From: Strongyloides papillosus
Taxonomy: Eukaryota; Nematoda; Chromadorea; Rhabditida; Strongyloididae
Reading direction: 5' to 3'
Assembly (NCBI GenBank): GCA_005656395.1
Contig: SRSI01000050.1
Coordinates: 992,001 to 1,056,000, forward strand
DNA length: 64,000 bases
In this document: positions 35,608-48,628 of the stretch, piece by piece
Layout: each line of letters opens with the position of its first letter
Position numbering within the stretch: the stretch's first letter is position 1
Notes under the pieces: generated by a model
Databases searched by the model: none
The model's input: only the letters and a program-made list of their open reading frames with translations
What the model was told of the DNA's origin: nothing
Position numbers and translations under genes: made by a program

Positions 35608-37142
35608 TTAAATACTTGAAATATGATTGTTTGTATCATAGGAATTGCTTAATGTAGTGTCATTGTACTCTAGTAATTCATCATTGGAGTCATCTGTTAT
35701 GTCACAATGATTAGGTTCCTCTAACATTAAGTCAAATTCTTCAAAATAATTTCCAATATTTCTTTCTATCACTTTTTTAATATTCTCATCATGAGTAACA
35801 TTTTCTTTCTTCCATATTGTAACTGGTTTTACACGTCCTTGATAAATTTCATTTACATTTACATCATCAAAAAAAGGTTGTATTCTAAATTTCCTAAAGT
35901 TATTTATCCTTTCTTCAGGAAAAATGACTAATAAATTATCAATAAGTAATTGAAAACTCTTAGAACATTTTGTTGGAGATGAATAACCATGATATGTTAA
36001 GTCACTGTGGTTTTTGATGTTTGCAACTGGGAAAGGATATTGTGATGTAAACATTATTGATAACATCACTCCTAAACTAAACCAATCAACTGCTTCATTA
36101 TATTCCTTCCCAAAGGCAATCTCTGGGGCCATATATTGTAAAGTACCACAAATTGTTTTAGCATATCCATCATCATTTAATACTCTACTCATACCAAAAT
36201 CAACTAATCTCAAATTACCATTATTGTCAATTGCAATATTTTCTAGTTTTATATCTCTGAAAATAAGAAAAAAGTTAATTTAAATAAAACGTTAATTCGA
36301 TTATAACAAATTACTGCGTCAAAAACATTTACAAATATTACACACCTATGAATAATTCTTTTTTGATGTAAAAAATCTAATGCTAAACCAACTTCGATGG
36401 CGTAAATCTTAATTAATTCCTCCGTAAATCCATTTTGTTTATCCCATTCTGTAAATAAGTCACCTCTTTCTACGCATTCCATAAGAGTGTAAAGCCTCAT
36501 TTTTGATTGCCATGTATAGAAGATGTTTGCAATAAATGGGTGGAATGATAATGATGAATGTATTCGGACTTCTTTTTTTATTTGTCTTTCATTTTTTAAG
36601 GATAATATTTTTCTTTTTTCTTGGATTTTTAAGGCAAATGTACGCTGGCAATCATCTATGTGATATACTTTAATTACTTCTCCAAATGCACCAGAACCAA
36701 GAGAAGAGAGGAACTATAATAAGTAATAACGATATAAAATATTTATAAATATAAAAATTAATTAACTTACAACAAAATTGCCTTCAAAAATATCGGCTTT
36801 TATAGGAAATTCTGGCAAAAATATACTTTTAGATTTCGGCAAAGGCCATTGGTCACCTTTCTCTGTCTTTATACAACTTTTACTAATAGAAGAGTAATTG
36901 GATTTATCAATCTTCTTTCTCTTCCTAAAACTGACATGAAATAGCCTTTGAAATCTTGAGGTAGTGGTATTTGATTCATTATTAGAGGAGGTAAATGATT
37001 GAATAGTATCAAACGATAAATTTGATAATGAATGAGATAATTGTAAAAATGAATCCGTTATCCGATCACTAAATTTTCGTTTTCGTTTAACACCACTATT
37101 TTCCTTTTCTCGAAATTTTTTTATCTTCTCATCACCAAGCAT
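35608..37142 (-). CDS. RSKR: RSKR (SgK494)-like protein kinase
   Basis: AGC-type Ser/Thr kinase related to ribosomal protein S6 kinase-related protein. Three exons: 36771-37142, 36346-36713 and 35608-36256, with 57- and 89-nt introns; 462 residues. A basic, Ser-rich N-terminal region ends W-P-L-P-K ... F-L-P-E-F-P-I-K, the signature of RSKR just before the kinase domain. The glycine loop is G-S-G-A-F-G (about 130-135) and the ATP lysine is in F-A-L-K (about 153). The catalytic H-R-D-I-K-L-E-N spans the exon 2/3 join (about 246-253), D-F-G is at about 266, and C-G-T-L-Q-Y-M-A-P-E marks the activation segment. All catalytic residues are present. A C-terminal acidic tail replaces the S6K hydrophobic-motif region. 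The biological role of RSKR is poorly known. Confidence 0.88.
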
Positions 37143-38582
37143 TATATAACATAAGTATTTCTTAATATTAAAGTTTGTATGATGTGTAATTTCGAAAATA
37201 TTATAGCAAAACTAAATATAGATAGATTATCTTTAAATTTTTCTCTTTTATATTTGTTAGAAAAATATGTTATATGGCGGAAAAACAAAAGTATCTTTTT
37301 TATAAAAATAACACAGTTTTAGATGCCTTAAAAATTATTTTATAACAAAAAAAATAGAAATTTTCCCTAATACACTAAATATTATATTAAAATACTAGCT
37401 TATAAATATTCTATTTATATATAAAAAATGTGCGGTAAATGATAATGTTGAAAAATTTATGAAATATCCAAATGATCATTAAAAATGTGTTATTGAATAA
37501 TGTTGTGTCATACTTGTTAAGTATATTTCTTAAAAAAAGAGAGTAATAAAATTTAAGATAAAGCAATGTTTGTGAAAATTTTATTTAATAATCTTAATGG
37601 AATCTGAATAGTTTACAGACCTAATTGCATTTTAAAGTAAAACCTTTTTAGCAATCGATGTACTCCTTTTAGCGTATTATATGAAATAATATTATAAAAT
37701 ATAGGCAAATGGGCATCTAATCTTTTTCCCAAATTTTATTTCATTCAATTATTCACTCTGTATTTTGGTGATACTTTATCTAGTATATATAGTAATATAA
37801 CTGTAAAACGACAAAAGGATGTACAAAATATAGATGAAGGATAGTAAATTATTAAAAAGACATATCAGTAGTGTTCTCTTAAACTAAAAATGTAATACAA
37901 AATGGATGTTTTTTTTCATAACGTAATTTTTTATTGTTAGTACTAACAAATAATATACATATATTTTATATATATAGTCTATTAATATTGCTTTACAATT
38001 TATTATATTCGAATATAAGTTAAAGAAAATGACAAAGCGATATTTGTATATTTAAGATTAACTTCGGTTAACAAATGGAACTTGTTGATACAAAGCTCAG
38101 CTGGAGAATTATAAGCAACTGAAACTGTATCATACTACCTTCGTATGTGGTGCATTAAAAAATGGATACGGTGAAATGAATAAAGATCTTACCAGTAATA
38201 CATTTTATATACATTTAAATCATTAAATATTATCAGGTATAACAAATGCTGCTAATAGATTCTTTAAACTAACAACTAAACATTTATATTTTTAATACTG
38301 GCTCTTGTATTATTTATACACTAACCTCATTGCATAATACAATAAAAACGTAAAAAAAAATCTAATTTATGTTAATAAAGTGTTTTCAATTTTTAACAAC
38401 ATTACTGTAACATTCAAAAATGATGAAAGATCTCATTATTTATTATACCATTTATACGTTATGATTGGAATAATTAATAAATATATATATATAAACTTTC
38501 CATCTAAATATACAATCTTACATATTATATTTTAATTATGACAATATTAGATAATCAATTCACATAAAGATTTTTTTTCGTA
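37143..38582. other. Intergenic AT-rich spacer
   Basis: Spacer between two minus-strand genes; no open frame or repeat of note. Contains the kinase promoter at its left and the TMEM165 3' region at its right. Confidence 0.5.
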
Positions 38583-39544
38583 TCATTCAATAACAAATTT
38601 CACAACTATATTTGCAAGTGCGAAAAATATAAAAGTAAATCCACCAATTATCGTAACTAGAAATAAATTATTTATAAGTTTGGTAACAATGACATAAAAT
38701 TACCTGTTCTAACGGAAATTTTTTGTGCAATTACTCTACCTCCTATAACAGCGATACCTGTACAAAGTGAGTGACCAATAAAACCACCAAGAATTACACC
38801 AAGCGCATTCTTTACAGCTCCAAGAGCAATTGTAGCTATCTGACTTCTATCACCCCATTCTGCTAGAAATGTTAGTGAAAAAGCTTTCATAAAAACTATT
38901 GTAGAATAAGAGAAAGAATTTTTCATTGAATTTGTTTTTTCATTAGCACCAACAGACATACCCTGTTCCAGGGAAGGGTTTATTAAATTTGATGTTTCTA
39001 TATCGAGTTCACTCTTTTGAACTTCAGCTTGGGCCTCTTCTAACTCCTCGGCACCTTCATTAGAGGACATTTTAAATCCTTCATACAACATTTGAGCTCC
39101 AAAAACAGCAAACAACCCCGTTGAAACCCAAAAAACAATAATACCTGGTACAACTTGCATCAACCACCCAACGAAGACCGATAAAACAGTCATAACAGCT
39201 AATGCAGAGATAGCACCTGAAAATACCAACAATCGTGAATACCTCATCGACATGATAGCTGCAATAAACCATGTTTTATCTCCAATCTCAGAGACAATAA
39301 TAATCAAAAAGGATCCCGTAAATCCAGAGATAAAACCATTATCCTCATCCATGTTTTTTTTTCCATCAACTTCTTTAGCATTTTCGTGTAAGTCAACTGT
39401 CTTTACCTGTTTAAAATTATCATCATAATTTACGGATTTCAGCTCCTCAGAACTACCACGTTTTTCAGATAATGTATACTGAGGTAACAATACCAAACAA
39501 ATGGATAGAAAAATAAAAAAATAACAATTTACCATACTTTTCAC
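38583..39544 (-). CDS. TMEM165: TMEM165/GDT1-family Golgi cation transporter
   Basis: UPF0016 (GDT1/TMEM165) transporter, implicated in Golgi Mn2+/Ca2+ supply for glycosylation. Exon 1 is 38704-39544 and the short exon 2 is 38583-38656, with a 47-nt phase-1 intron; 304 residues. A signal peptide is followed by an acidic luminal segment. Two inverted repeats of three helices follow, each opening with the family motif: S-E-I-G-D-K-T in the first and A-E-W-G-D-R-S in the second. These carry the acidic cation-binding residues. A cytosolic acidic loop (E-E-L-E-E-A-Q-A-E) separates the repeats. Exon 2 supplies V-T-I-I-G-G-F-T-F-I-F-F-A, the last helix. Without splicing the frame would end prematurely, so the intron is needed. 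Confidence 0.93.
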
Positions 39545-41877
39545 AGAAATTACTTTAGAATTAATTGCATACCCTATAACAATTTTTTGTAAAATACCTA
39601 AAATTATATAAAAAAAAATATTCGAGCAAAAATCAGAGATTACAAATTAAATTTATTCATTAAAAAAACAAATTTATTATAAAAGAAACCGTTAATTAGA
39701 ATATTTTATAAAAATCTATATTTAAAAAAATATTGTAAGTTACTTTAATGGAAAAAAGTTTATTTCAAATGAAACGTGTCAAATGTTTTAAATAAAGTGT
39801 AAATTATATTTAACTCAACCAAATAAACAACGGCCTTTAATAGGGGTACCAAAAATTCTAAACTTAAAATACCAACTTCCAAAAGTTGTGTATTGTTATT
39901 TTGGGCCTCAGACGATATACTAAATTCAAAATTAAAAAGATAAAGACAGACGGTGTGTGTGTCTAGGGGTTATGCTAATTTAATGATTCTAAAAAGAAAA
40001 TGTCATCAAAAGAATTGGAGAATCACTTCTTTGTGTCATTTTAAAATTTAACATATGATATAAAAGAGTCACTGTTTTCATAATATTTTCATATTATTTT
40101 TTTGTTTTTATGTATTAGTACATTTTCAATAATTTCTTTATAATTATTGTTACATTTTAGTTCCTTTAAGATATTGTTTTGGTGTCTTTTTTCTTTATTT
40201 CTAGTTAAATTTCTTTCAATAGACATAAATAGGGTGGTATTTATGACAAATTTAATGGAAAGGTGTTTCTGATATAGGGAACTGATTTTAATAAGATAGT
40301 GTGTAGATTAATGAATTTTCACCTGTTATATTTGATGAAATTAATTTTACCTAGCAAAGATTAATCTCACTATTACTACAATATCATAAAAAATTAATAA
40401 TTTGAAATTTTTACAACATCATTACAAAATTTCTATTTAATTTTATATTTCTGATCAATTCATTTTTTTACCCTAATTCTTTTATTTATATAGTACATAC
40501 AAAGGTATATATTTAGTAGATATTTATACTATTAAAAATAGATTTTATCAAGTACATTCCAGAGTACATGGCAACGTATCGAAATTATAAAAACTATTTT
40601 CCCTCATTAATATCTTAATAATTCTTTTTTATACACTCTGCAAATATATTTTCACCAGTTAACAACTATCATTTCTACTTTTACCTCTCCCAAAATTATT
40701 TTGTCATGTGTTCTTTTGTTGTCATTATACATTTTTCATTAACGCTTAAATAATGTTAAAGGGTGCTTTTAAATTCTTGTGATAAAATTTTTGTTCTTAT
40801 CATTTAATATTTTATTCTATATATGGGCAATATATTAAAATATAAATGTTTAATAGTAAAACTGTTTCCTTTTATTTAAAGATTACTAAAATAGCATTTT
40901 TTATATACTTTATCACTGAATTTTTCATTTATTTGAACTATTTCTATTTACTTATAAATATTAATTCTGAATTATATGATAAAGTTTTCCGATCGTAGTA
41001 TAGTAAAGTGTTTCATTTTGAAATGATATTCATATGTAGAGATATATATTTCTTCAATTTGTCATCTTAAGAAATATGTATATTATTAACATTTGATTTT
41101 AAAATTGTTTCATCTTTAAATGTTAAATAATATGTGTATAAAGATACTTGTAATACTAGAAATCAAATGTAAAAAGGTGATAGGTGAATGAAAATTCAAT
41201 CTTCATTTATTATTGTATTTTCGTTAGGATTATATTGATGTTTGAAATGTTATAGGAGAGGAGATGTGAACACATTATGATGTTAATATATTCTATTTTA
41301 TTTCATTTATCCTAATATTTAAAAAGTTTTTGCTTTATGGGTATATGAATATTGATTTTAAGAGTTTTAAACCGTTTATACTTTATTCACAATATTTTAT
41401 CGAATTATTATTATATGTATTATAATTTGTAATAGTGATTTGCGCTTAAGAAATTAATATTAGATAATGCCTATACTCTTGAAATTCAAAAAATGCTTCT
41501 CTAATTTATTAATAAATCATTTAATTTTTTTGCGGCCTAAGAGCCGTTTCTAAAATTATTTATTATTTCTTCATGTGAAAGAAAGAAAGTTCCTTATTTT
41601 GTACAAAATTTATTAGTGCAAATTCTTATAAAAGGCAGTTTTTTTTTATAGAAAATGAAATTGAATTTTGGCACACATTTATTGAGTGTATACAAAGTTT
41701 TTATTCCTTTTTAGTGGGGAAATTGTAACTAATTAAATTTGTAGAAATATATTATTTTAAAATTTATTAAACTTTCATTAGTTACCCACGACTGTTTATA
41801 ACTATCAAAATTCTTATATTTTGCGTACTTTTTTTTAATAACAACTGGAATATATTTGCATTTTTACATAATTTCAG
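39545..41877. other. Divergent intergenic region
   Basis: About 2.3 kb between TMEM165 (minus) and PP2C (plus). It is AT-rich and without genes. A slightly more GC-balanced patch near 39830-39970 contains GGGGTACC, GGGCCTCAGACG and a GT run, and could be promoter sequence of the TMEM165 gene, but no motif is recognised. Confidence 0.45.
41866..41877 (+). promoter_or_regulatory. Splice-acceptor-like site before PP2C start
   Basis: ACATAATTTCAG ends at 41877, eleven bases before the ATG at 41889. The location fits trans-splicing of a spliced leader onto a monocistronic message. Confidence 0.4.
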
Positions 41878-41888
41878 AAAAAAAATTA

Positions 41889-43163
41889 ATGGGTGCTACA
41901 CTTAGTGAACCTGTGACCATTAAGGACACAAATGCTATACGCAATGAAGATTATATTGTCGGAAGTTCCTGTATGCAAGGATGGCGTTTAGGTATGTTGA
42001 AGAGTTTTTTTTTACATCATTAAAAATGGAAATATTATTTAGATATGGAAGATGCACACACCCATATTTTATCTCTTCCTGATGACAAGGAAACAGCTTT
42101 TTTTGGTGTATATGATGGGCATGGAGGTCCTAATGTTTCTCAATTCGCTGGGCTGAATCTACATAAAAGAATCGTTCAAAATGAAAAATTCAAAAGTGGA
42201 AATATTGAGGAAGGAATCATTGAGGGTTTTATTGCTTTAGATGAGCAGATGTTAAGTGATGAATTAATGAGAAAGGATACTAGCGGTTCAACTGCCGTTA
42301 CGTGTCTTATTAGAAATAATATCCTCTATACAGGAAATTCTGGTGATTCACGTGCTGTTGCTAGTGTAAATGGCTGTGCAATCCCATTAAGTTATGACCA
42401 CAAGCCTCAGAATGCTAGCGAGTCACGTCGTATCCATGAAGCAGGTGGTTTTGTAGAATTTAGTAGAGTTAATGGAAATTTAGCTCTTTCACGTGCCTTG
42501 GGAGATTTCTGCTATAAACAAGCCAAAGATCTTCCACCATCAAAGCAAATTGTTACCGTTGTTCCAGAAGTTACAGTTCACGAGTTAAATAAAGATTTTG
42601 AGTTTCTTATTGTTGCATGTGATGGTATTTGGGATGTCATGTCTAATCAGGCTGCTGTTGATTTTGTCAGAGCTAAACTAGCCGATGGTCTCCCACCAGA
42701 GGAAATCTGTGAAAATATGCTAGATCATTGCCTATCACCTGATAGTAAAGTGGAGGGACTAGGTTGTGATAACATGACACTCATTATTGTTTGTCTTTTA
42801 CAAGGTGATACTCAAGAAGCATTCATTCAACGTGTCAAGAGACCTGCTGACCTTACTACAATTGAAAAATTTGATATCAAACCTGAGGAGACTGAAGAAT
42901 ACATTCCACCAGAGGACAGTGCAAGCCGTAGAAGCGCACCATCAGAACAACAGTTTATTGGGAGCGTTGAAGATATCCAGCAAATTATAGCTAGCCTAAG
43001 ACATGGTTCACTTGAACAAGATGTTTTTAGATGTTTAAATGTTTTGTCAGATGAGGATGGGAGAGTTTCTAATGAAAGAGAAGATGATTCAGCTCCACAA
43101 ATTTTTGATGTCACTAAGGAAGATGGTAAAGAAGAAAAACCTAAAGAAGAAAGTAAAGAATAA
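41889..43163 (+). CDS. ppm-2: PP2C-family protein phosphatase (PPM-2-like)
   Basis: Mn2+/Mg2+-dependent Ser/Thr phosphatase. Exon 1 is 41889-41991 and exon 2 is 42043-43163, with a 51-nt phase-1 intron; 407 residues. It begins M-G-A-T-L-S-E-P-V-T, which closely matches C. elegans PPM-2 as I recall it and gives a glycine-2 N-myristoylation signal, implying membrane association. PP2C landmarks in order: Q-G-W-R-L-D-M-E-D-A-H, F-F-G-V-Y-D-G-H-G-G, G-S-T-A-V, G-N-S-G-D-S-R-A-V, D-H-K-P, G-N-L-A-L-S-R-A-L-G-D, A-C-D-G-I-W-D-V and G-C-D-N-M-T. All metal-binding aspartates are present. The C-terminus is an acidic, Glu/Lys-rich tail. In C. elegans PPM-2 acts against DLK MAP-kinase signalling at synapses; the same role here is inference. 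Confidence 0.94.
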
Positions 43164-43872
43164 TAGTAAATATTATTCTATAAATTTATATATTATTGTT
43201 TTTTTACATTTTTCAATGTGTTTTTATATGTAAACAGGCACAATTTTTTTTATCATAAAGTTGTGCAAAAACTTATTACTGGCATTAACTCAGATTTTGT
43301 ATATCGTTGGAAGTATTTTTTTTAATAGGTTTACTCTACTCTGTAATCATTTACTTTTTTATATACAAGGATAAGCTTTATCACAATAAACTAAAGGAAA
43401 TTATGTTTTATTTTGTTTATATAATTTTTAAGGAAACTATTACTTTGTTTCACAAGTTGTAGTGAATGCCACTTAAGAGTCATAATAATTTTTGGCAAGA
43501 TAACTCAGTAAACATTCAATGAAATTTACTTATATGTATATGGGTGTTGTATCAACCTTTTTATACATTTTTTTATTAGTTTTAAAAGTTTTATTTAATG
43601 TAAAAGATATGGTAAAAAATACAACTTCAAAATTTTTTGTTAGAATTATTCAATATTGTTTTAAAATTTGTATAAAAAAAGTGTAGTAACTATTCTACAG
43701 TTCAACCATCACTTCAAAGGATTATTTTACAACAAACATAGTAATATTTAAAGCAATTTTTGCTGAAAACAGACCAACTAGTTTATTTTCTTTTCTAATA
43801 AGGTTAATTTTCTAAAGCAAATTTACATAGAAGTTAAAATATATAAATAAAAAAGTGTATATCTAGAACAGG
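43164..43872. other. Convergent 3' intergenic region
   Basis: Lies between the 3' ends of PP2C (plus) and the PDK1-like kinase (minus). AT-rich and presumably 3' UTR sequence; nothing else seen. Confidence 0.5.
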
Positions 43873-44850
43873 TTAACTGATTTCTCTAATTCGTGGAATA
43901 ATTTCCGATTCTTTTTCCGGCAACTCCTTCCAAATAGTCCCTTCAAAGTATGGATGGTTTTTTACTCCCTCCCCACCTCCCATTTCTACAGAACCCAGGC
44001 GTTCCTCGACTTTTAATACTAGAACAGCTTTGATAAATGATTTAGCTAATTCATCTCCAAAGTCGTCAGGAAATTCTAACCTTAATGTTTGAATATTTTG
44101 GAATATTAAATACTCGCTGATATCATCAAATGGACTTTTACCAACTAAAAATTGATATAAACACACGCCTACAGCCCAAAAATCAACAGAATATTCTGTT
44201 TCTAACCCAAATAATATTTCAGGTGTAACATATTGTGCCGTCCCAACGAAGGAACCTCTTCTTTTTGCTTTAGGGTCAATATTGTTATCAGTATCATTAA
44301 CACCTAATATTTTGGAACAACCAAAGTCAGACAATATCACATGTCCAGTCGATGATACTAATAAATTTTCTGGTTTAACATCTCTATGTATTACATTTAA
44401 CGAATGAATATGTGTTAAAGCCTCTACTAATTCTGTAGTAATAAATTTCGCCTGATTTACACTAAATTTTTTAACTTTTTTTAATAAAAATTTAATATCT
44501 TTATTTTCGGCAAGATTCATAACAAAATAAAGGTTATCATTATCTTGGAATGTACCAAACAATTTAATAACAAATGGATGTTCATTTTTTTCAGTTGATA
44601 GGAGCATCATACTTGCTTTCTCTCTCATTATTTGTTGTGTCTAAAATAGAGTTGCGTTAATTATAAACTTTAACAAAGCGTAAACAACCTTTCTTTCACG
44701 TATTATTTGTTTTTTCAATACGCATTTAATAGCATACCTCTTTGAAGTATCTTTCTTGGAACAACAATACACAGTAGAGAATGACCCTGTGCCTAGTTCA
44801 TATAAAAAATAAAAATCATCTTTACATAAATACTTTTTAACTTCTGTCAT
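43873..44850 (-). CDS. PDK1-like kinase lacking a PH domain
   Basis: AGC-type Ser/Thr kinase resembling 3-phosphoinositide-dependent kinase 1. Exon 1 is 44689-44850 and exon 2 is 43873-44640, with a 48-nt phase-0 intron; 309 residues. The glycine loop is G-T-G-S-F-S-T-V, very like PDK1's G-x-G-S-F-S-T-V, and the ATP lysine is in Y-A-I-K (about 42). Further landmarks are H-R-D-V-K-P-E-N, S-D-F-G-C-S-K and S-F-V-G-T-A-Q-Y-V-T-P-E, the last being the PDK1 activation loop. The G-L-E-T-E-Y-S-V-D-F-W region and N-E/E-Y-L-I-F-Q follow. It stops right after the kinase fold, so the phosphoinositide-binding PH domain of canonical PDK1 is missing. It is probably a paralogue, since other nematodes also have short PDK1-like kinases, and the canonical gene should lie elsewhere. 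Confidence 0.85.
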
Positions 44851-45350
44851 AATTTCAATTCTTTTTTATAAATAAGTTACATATAATACAGAAAAAAAAT
44901 ATAGAGAAATATAGTAAACAATGTATTCTTAGTACTAAATGGAGACCGTCTTCTCCAATAGATTTCGCTATAAGATGTTTACCGAAAGGAAAAAAAAACA
45001 TGTTTTTGAAAAACAATTCTCGATTTGCCCTTTTTGTATTAATATTTGATGATGAAATTATGGACTTTTTGTTTTTTTTGTTGTGCAATTATACTAAATT
45101 TGTAGTAAATTAAAAATATGTCGACTAATTACTATACAATTTTACCAATGAAAACGATACAATTATAAAAATGATAAAAATATTTTTTTGTAATTTCCGA
45201 AAATAAAGATGTTAAAGGTGTACTTTATAAAATTGAAGTTTATTTCACAATTATCATAAGTATGATATTATCATAATATTATACATAATATTAATAATTT
45301 AAAATGTTTTTTTGTCAACTACTACCCATAAAGAATCCGTCAGTAGTCTT
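44851..45350. other. Short intergenic spacer
   Basis: AT-rich gap between two minus-strand genes, mucolipin upstream and the PDK1-like kinase downstream. The 500-bp gap is too long for a typical nematode operon (about 100 bp), so co-transcription is unlikely. Confidence 0.45.
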
Positions 45351-47146
45351 CTAGATATAACCATTAAAACCATTAAGCTGTAACAGTGATTCGTAGGCGA
45401 AATTTGTCCTTGAAACAGGATCATCCAAATCCGGTACGGGAGCAGAGAAAATAAAGTTTTGTAGTTGAGAAATCTCTGGTACATTGTTCATGGAACACTG
45501 AGATTTGATGACTTCATAGGCATCCATTATAATCGCTATGAAGAGTGATAAAACTACGTAGATAAAGAATGTTACAAAAACATATATGTATATGGTACTG
45601 ATAATCTTAATAGATGTGTTTGAATCGTTGATTGTAGCAAATGTTGGGAACATATCGTCTCCATTGACCAGAGAGAACAGTGTCTCTGATGACAGTGAGA
45701 TTGTCCTAAATTTATAGGAATAAGGTCCAATAAGCACCCAACCAGAAAAGAGAAAGCCAAGATACAATATTAATGTACAAACCATAAACCTCATAATGTT
45801 TGGAAGTGACTTTTTCAGAGTTAATACAATAACATTATACTGATCAAAGAAACCAAAATACCTTAAAACTCCAATATATACAAGTAATGTTCCACCACCA
45901 AGGAAGATTGATGATAATGTAAATAGGTGGTTGTCGAAGTCCCTAAATTCAATTGATACTTTGCACAAAGTACCAATTATAATAAATATATCATTAAAAA
46001 ATATCATTACATTCCATAAATTTACAAACTCCAATTGATCTTTCATTGGTAGTTCGATTTTTAAAGTTTTTTTAAAGAAATTATTTACATTTGATTTGAG
46101 ACAATAAGCTTTAAATAAAGATCTGGTACAGAGGATTAATGATAGAAGGGAACAGAAGAATACAATAATATCATTAATCAGAATTGGGAAGTTATGAAGT
46201 GTTAGTTTCTGATCGTTTAGAATCCTTCCATTGCAGATGTTTTTATATGAGATGATAGAGTTTAAATCAATCCCTATTTGACCTGTGTGCTTTGAGTTGT
46301 CAAAGACAATTGAGACGTTAATTAGATAGCACTCAGGATTCTCATCCATCAGGACTGGGGAGTAATGAATTGTACGGAGACTAAACATTATTGTCAGTTT
46401 TGATATTACGAGGGAATCATTTGCATTAAAAGTGATATTTCTTTTTGCTAAGATATCTCTTAAATTTGAAGGTTCATCATTGATTTCAGTTAACTCTTTA
46501 TATGTAAAAATCAATTTTGAACATTTTGTTTCCTTTTTAATATCAAATTCATAAGTGTTATTTTTTATGATAAGACTAGCTAATTTTTCTATACAAATTT
46601 CTAATGGTGGAATTTTACTGTAATCCATACCTTCTGATCTTAAACCACCACCAAAAGATGATTCATTGTATGGTGTGAAAGTTGTATCATAAGAAAAGGA
46701 GGCGAATGAATCGTTGTGAAGTGAGTAATAAGAATTTATAACAAAAGCAAAGTGTTCAATTAAGTCAGTTGATGTGAACACAGAGTACTTCCCAACACTT
46801 GGAGGATAAGTAACAATATCCCTTTCATCACCCCAATCCTTTAAAAATTTATGTCTCATAACAGTTGCTGTATCGTCAAGGAAGTCGACATGTGTAACAC
46901 GAAGCTCAGCAAATAACACTAATTGTATTGTAACAAATAATATCTTCATTATCTGAAGCATCAATTTCCATGGTAATTGTTTCCTAACTTTGTACTTTTT
47001 TATTGGATCCAAAAAATGAAATTGTAGTTGGTACCTTAATTTTGTAGCGTAATTTCTTTTTTCCTCATCTAATTGAGTTATTAAAGATTCATAGTTGATT
47101 ATAGAGTCATTTGATGGTACTTTTGACGATGGGTCATCGATATGTT
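45351..47146 (-). CDS. cup-5: Mucolipin TRPML cation channel
   Basis: Lysosomal TRP channel (mucolipin/CUP-5) conducting Ca2+ and Fe2+ and gated by PI(3,5)P2. One large exon (45351 to about 47146) is open. The frame runs back through R-Y-Q-L-Q-F-H-F-L-D-P, the conserved N-terminal motif of the family, to about 47189, where an in-frame TGA stands. No in-frame ATG lies before 46950, so a 5' exon must exist. A candidate ATG exon lies at about 47209-47245, but its join to an AG at 47147 is uncertain. TM1 is K-L-M-L-Q-I-M-K-I-L-F-V-T-I-Q. A long luminal loop with cysteines and N-glycosylation sites follows, then TM2-TM6, with the pore motif F-S-L-V-N-G-D-D-M-F-P-T-F exactly as in TRPML. The tail is short. 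Confidence 0.92.
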
Positions 47147-47249
47147 CTTCAATGTAATTGTTGTCATAAAAAAGAAATGATAAAAAAAGTCATTGAATTA
47201 ACTATAAACTTACTTCAATAATCCGATTATATTGGTTTATTGGCATTAT

Positions 47250-48628
47250 CTTATTAGAAAAATATTTTTTTTACAGAATGTTTGTTGATTTTTTAGATTT
47301 CGTCGTACTGAATATCATAAAAGTGTGAAGATAAATAAAAGATAGATTGTCTGAAAAGTATTTTGTAATATTTTACATTTAAGTTAAAAGTTTGTTTTAT
47401 TTTTTGATAACATAATAAAAGCGACTATATTAAAAGTGACAATATTATTAAAAGCAATTTATTTATAATACTATCTGAATGTAGTGAGTTAACAGAATGA
47501 ACAAAAGGAACAAAATTACAATTGATTAATATTCACTAAAAGAATTTGGCATCATAAATTTAGTAATTAATTATATCTTACAATAATAATATAAAGAGAT
47601 TAATGAACTAGTGATATAAAACATGTACTTCTTTTTTTCTAACATATCAATGTATTAAAATTAGTGATATCAAACCTAACTATCAGTTTAGATATTAAGC
47701 AATGTAGACCTTCCTTTTATAAACAACTAACAAAGCAACTTACGTCGCCATATAATGAATCAGGTTATTATTCACATGTATCTTTATTCAATAAAATTAT
47801 CTTTTAGCTCACCAATAAGTTAGAGGAAATTTTATATCAATCGTATAAAAGAATGTCCATCATCTGATATTTTTTTTAGTTTACACTATTCCAATGCAAT
47901 GTTCGTAAAAACATCGTGAAATAGATGTTTTACTACATTAGCATTTTACGTTTTGTAGCTTTTTTTACTGTCAAAAAGTAGTTTTTGAGGTATGTGTAGA
48001 TTATTAATCAATGGTTTTCTTATACACCGGTAGAACAAATAGAAATTAGTGTAAGTTTTTTTGGGAAATTATTTCACATATTTTATTGTTTATTAGAATT
48101 ATTATTATTGTTGAAATGAGATAAGAAAGTGTTATTATAGGGAAAAAAATATTATTAAAAACAGAAGTAAGGTGATCAAAATATTTAAAAAACATTAAAT
48201 AATCATTTTATGGCTAGTGAATATTGTTCATACAAAACTTCAATTTCCATATTCTTCCTTATATGAATCAGCTATATGACATGATTTCTCAGGCCTTCAT
48301 TTAACTCCTGACTGCATTAAAGTTAGAATTTTTTTATAGTTTAAAATATATTTTCAAAAAAAATTAAATCTTTATTATTGTTATTCTAAAAAAAGGATAA
48401 ATAGAGTAGATCTTTTTTTTTTGAAAAATGGGATTTAAATTAAAATGAAAGCATTTAACCAATACCAATGGTGTACCAGTAGTAAAATTTTATTCATTAA
48501 GGGTTATTATTTAATAATAAAGTATGTTATTTTAAAATTAATTTATATGATTGTAGGGCTTGTTTTATGAAAATTTTTACTTTATTTTAATATATTAAAC
48601 CAAAAAAAGCAAATTATTTGTAATAGTT
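47250..48628. other. Intergenic AT-rich spacer
   Basis: No supportable gene or repeat. It lies between the mucolipin 5' end and the 3' end of the orphan secreted protein. Confidence 0.5.

Noticed and set aside
44855..45088. 77-codon minus frame between kinase and mucolipin
   Set aside because: Starts at TTG, low complexity, no splice link to either gene.
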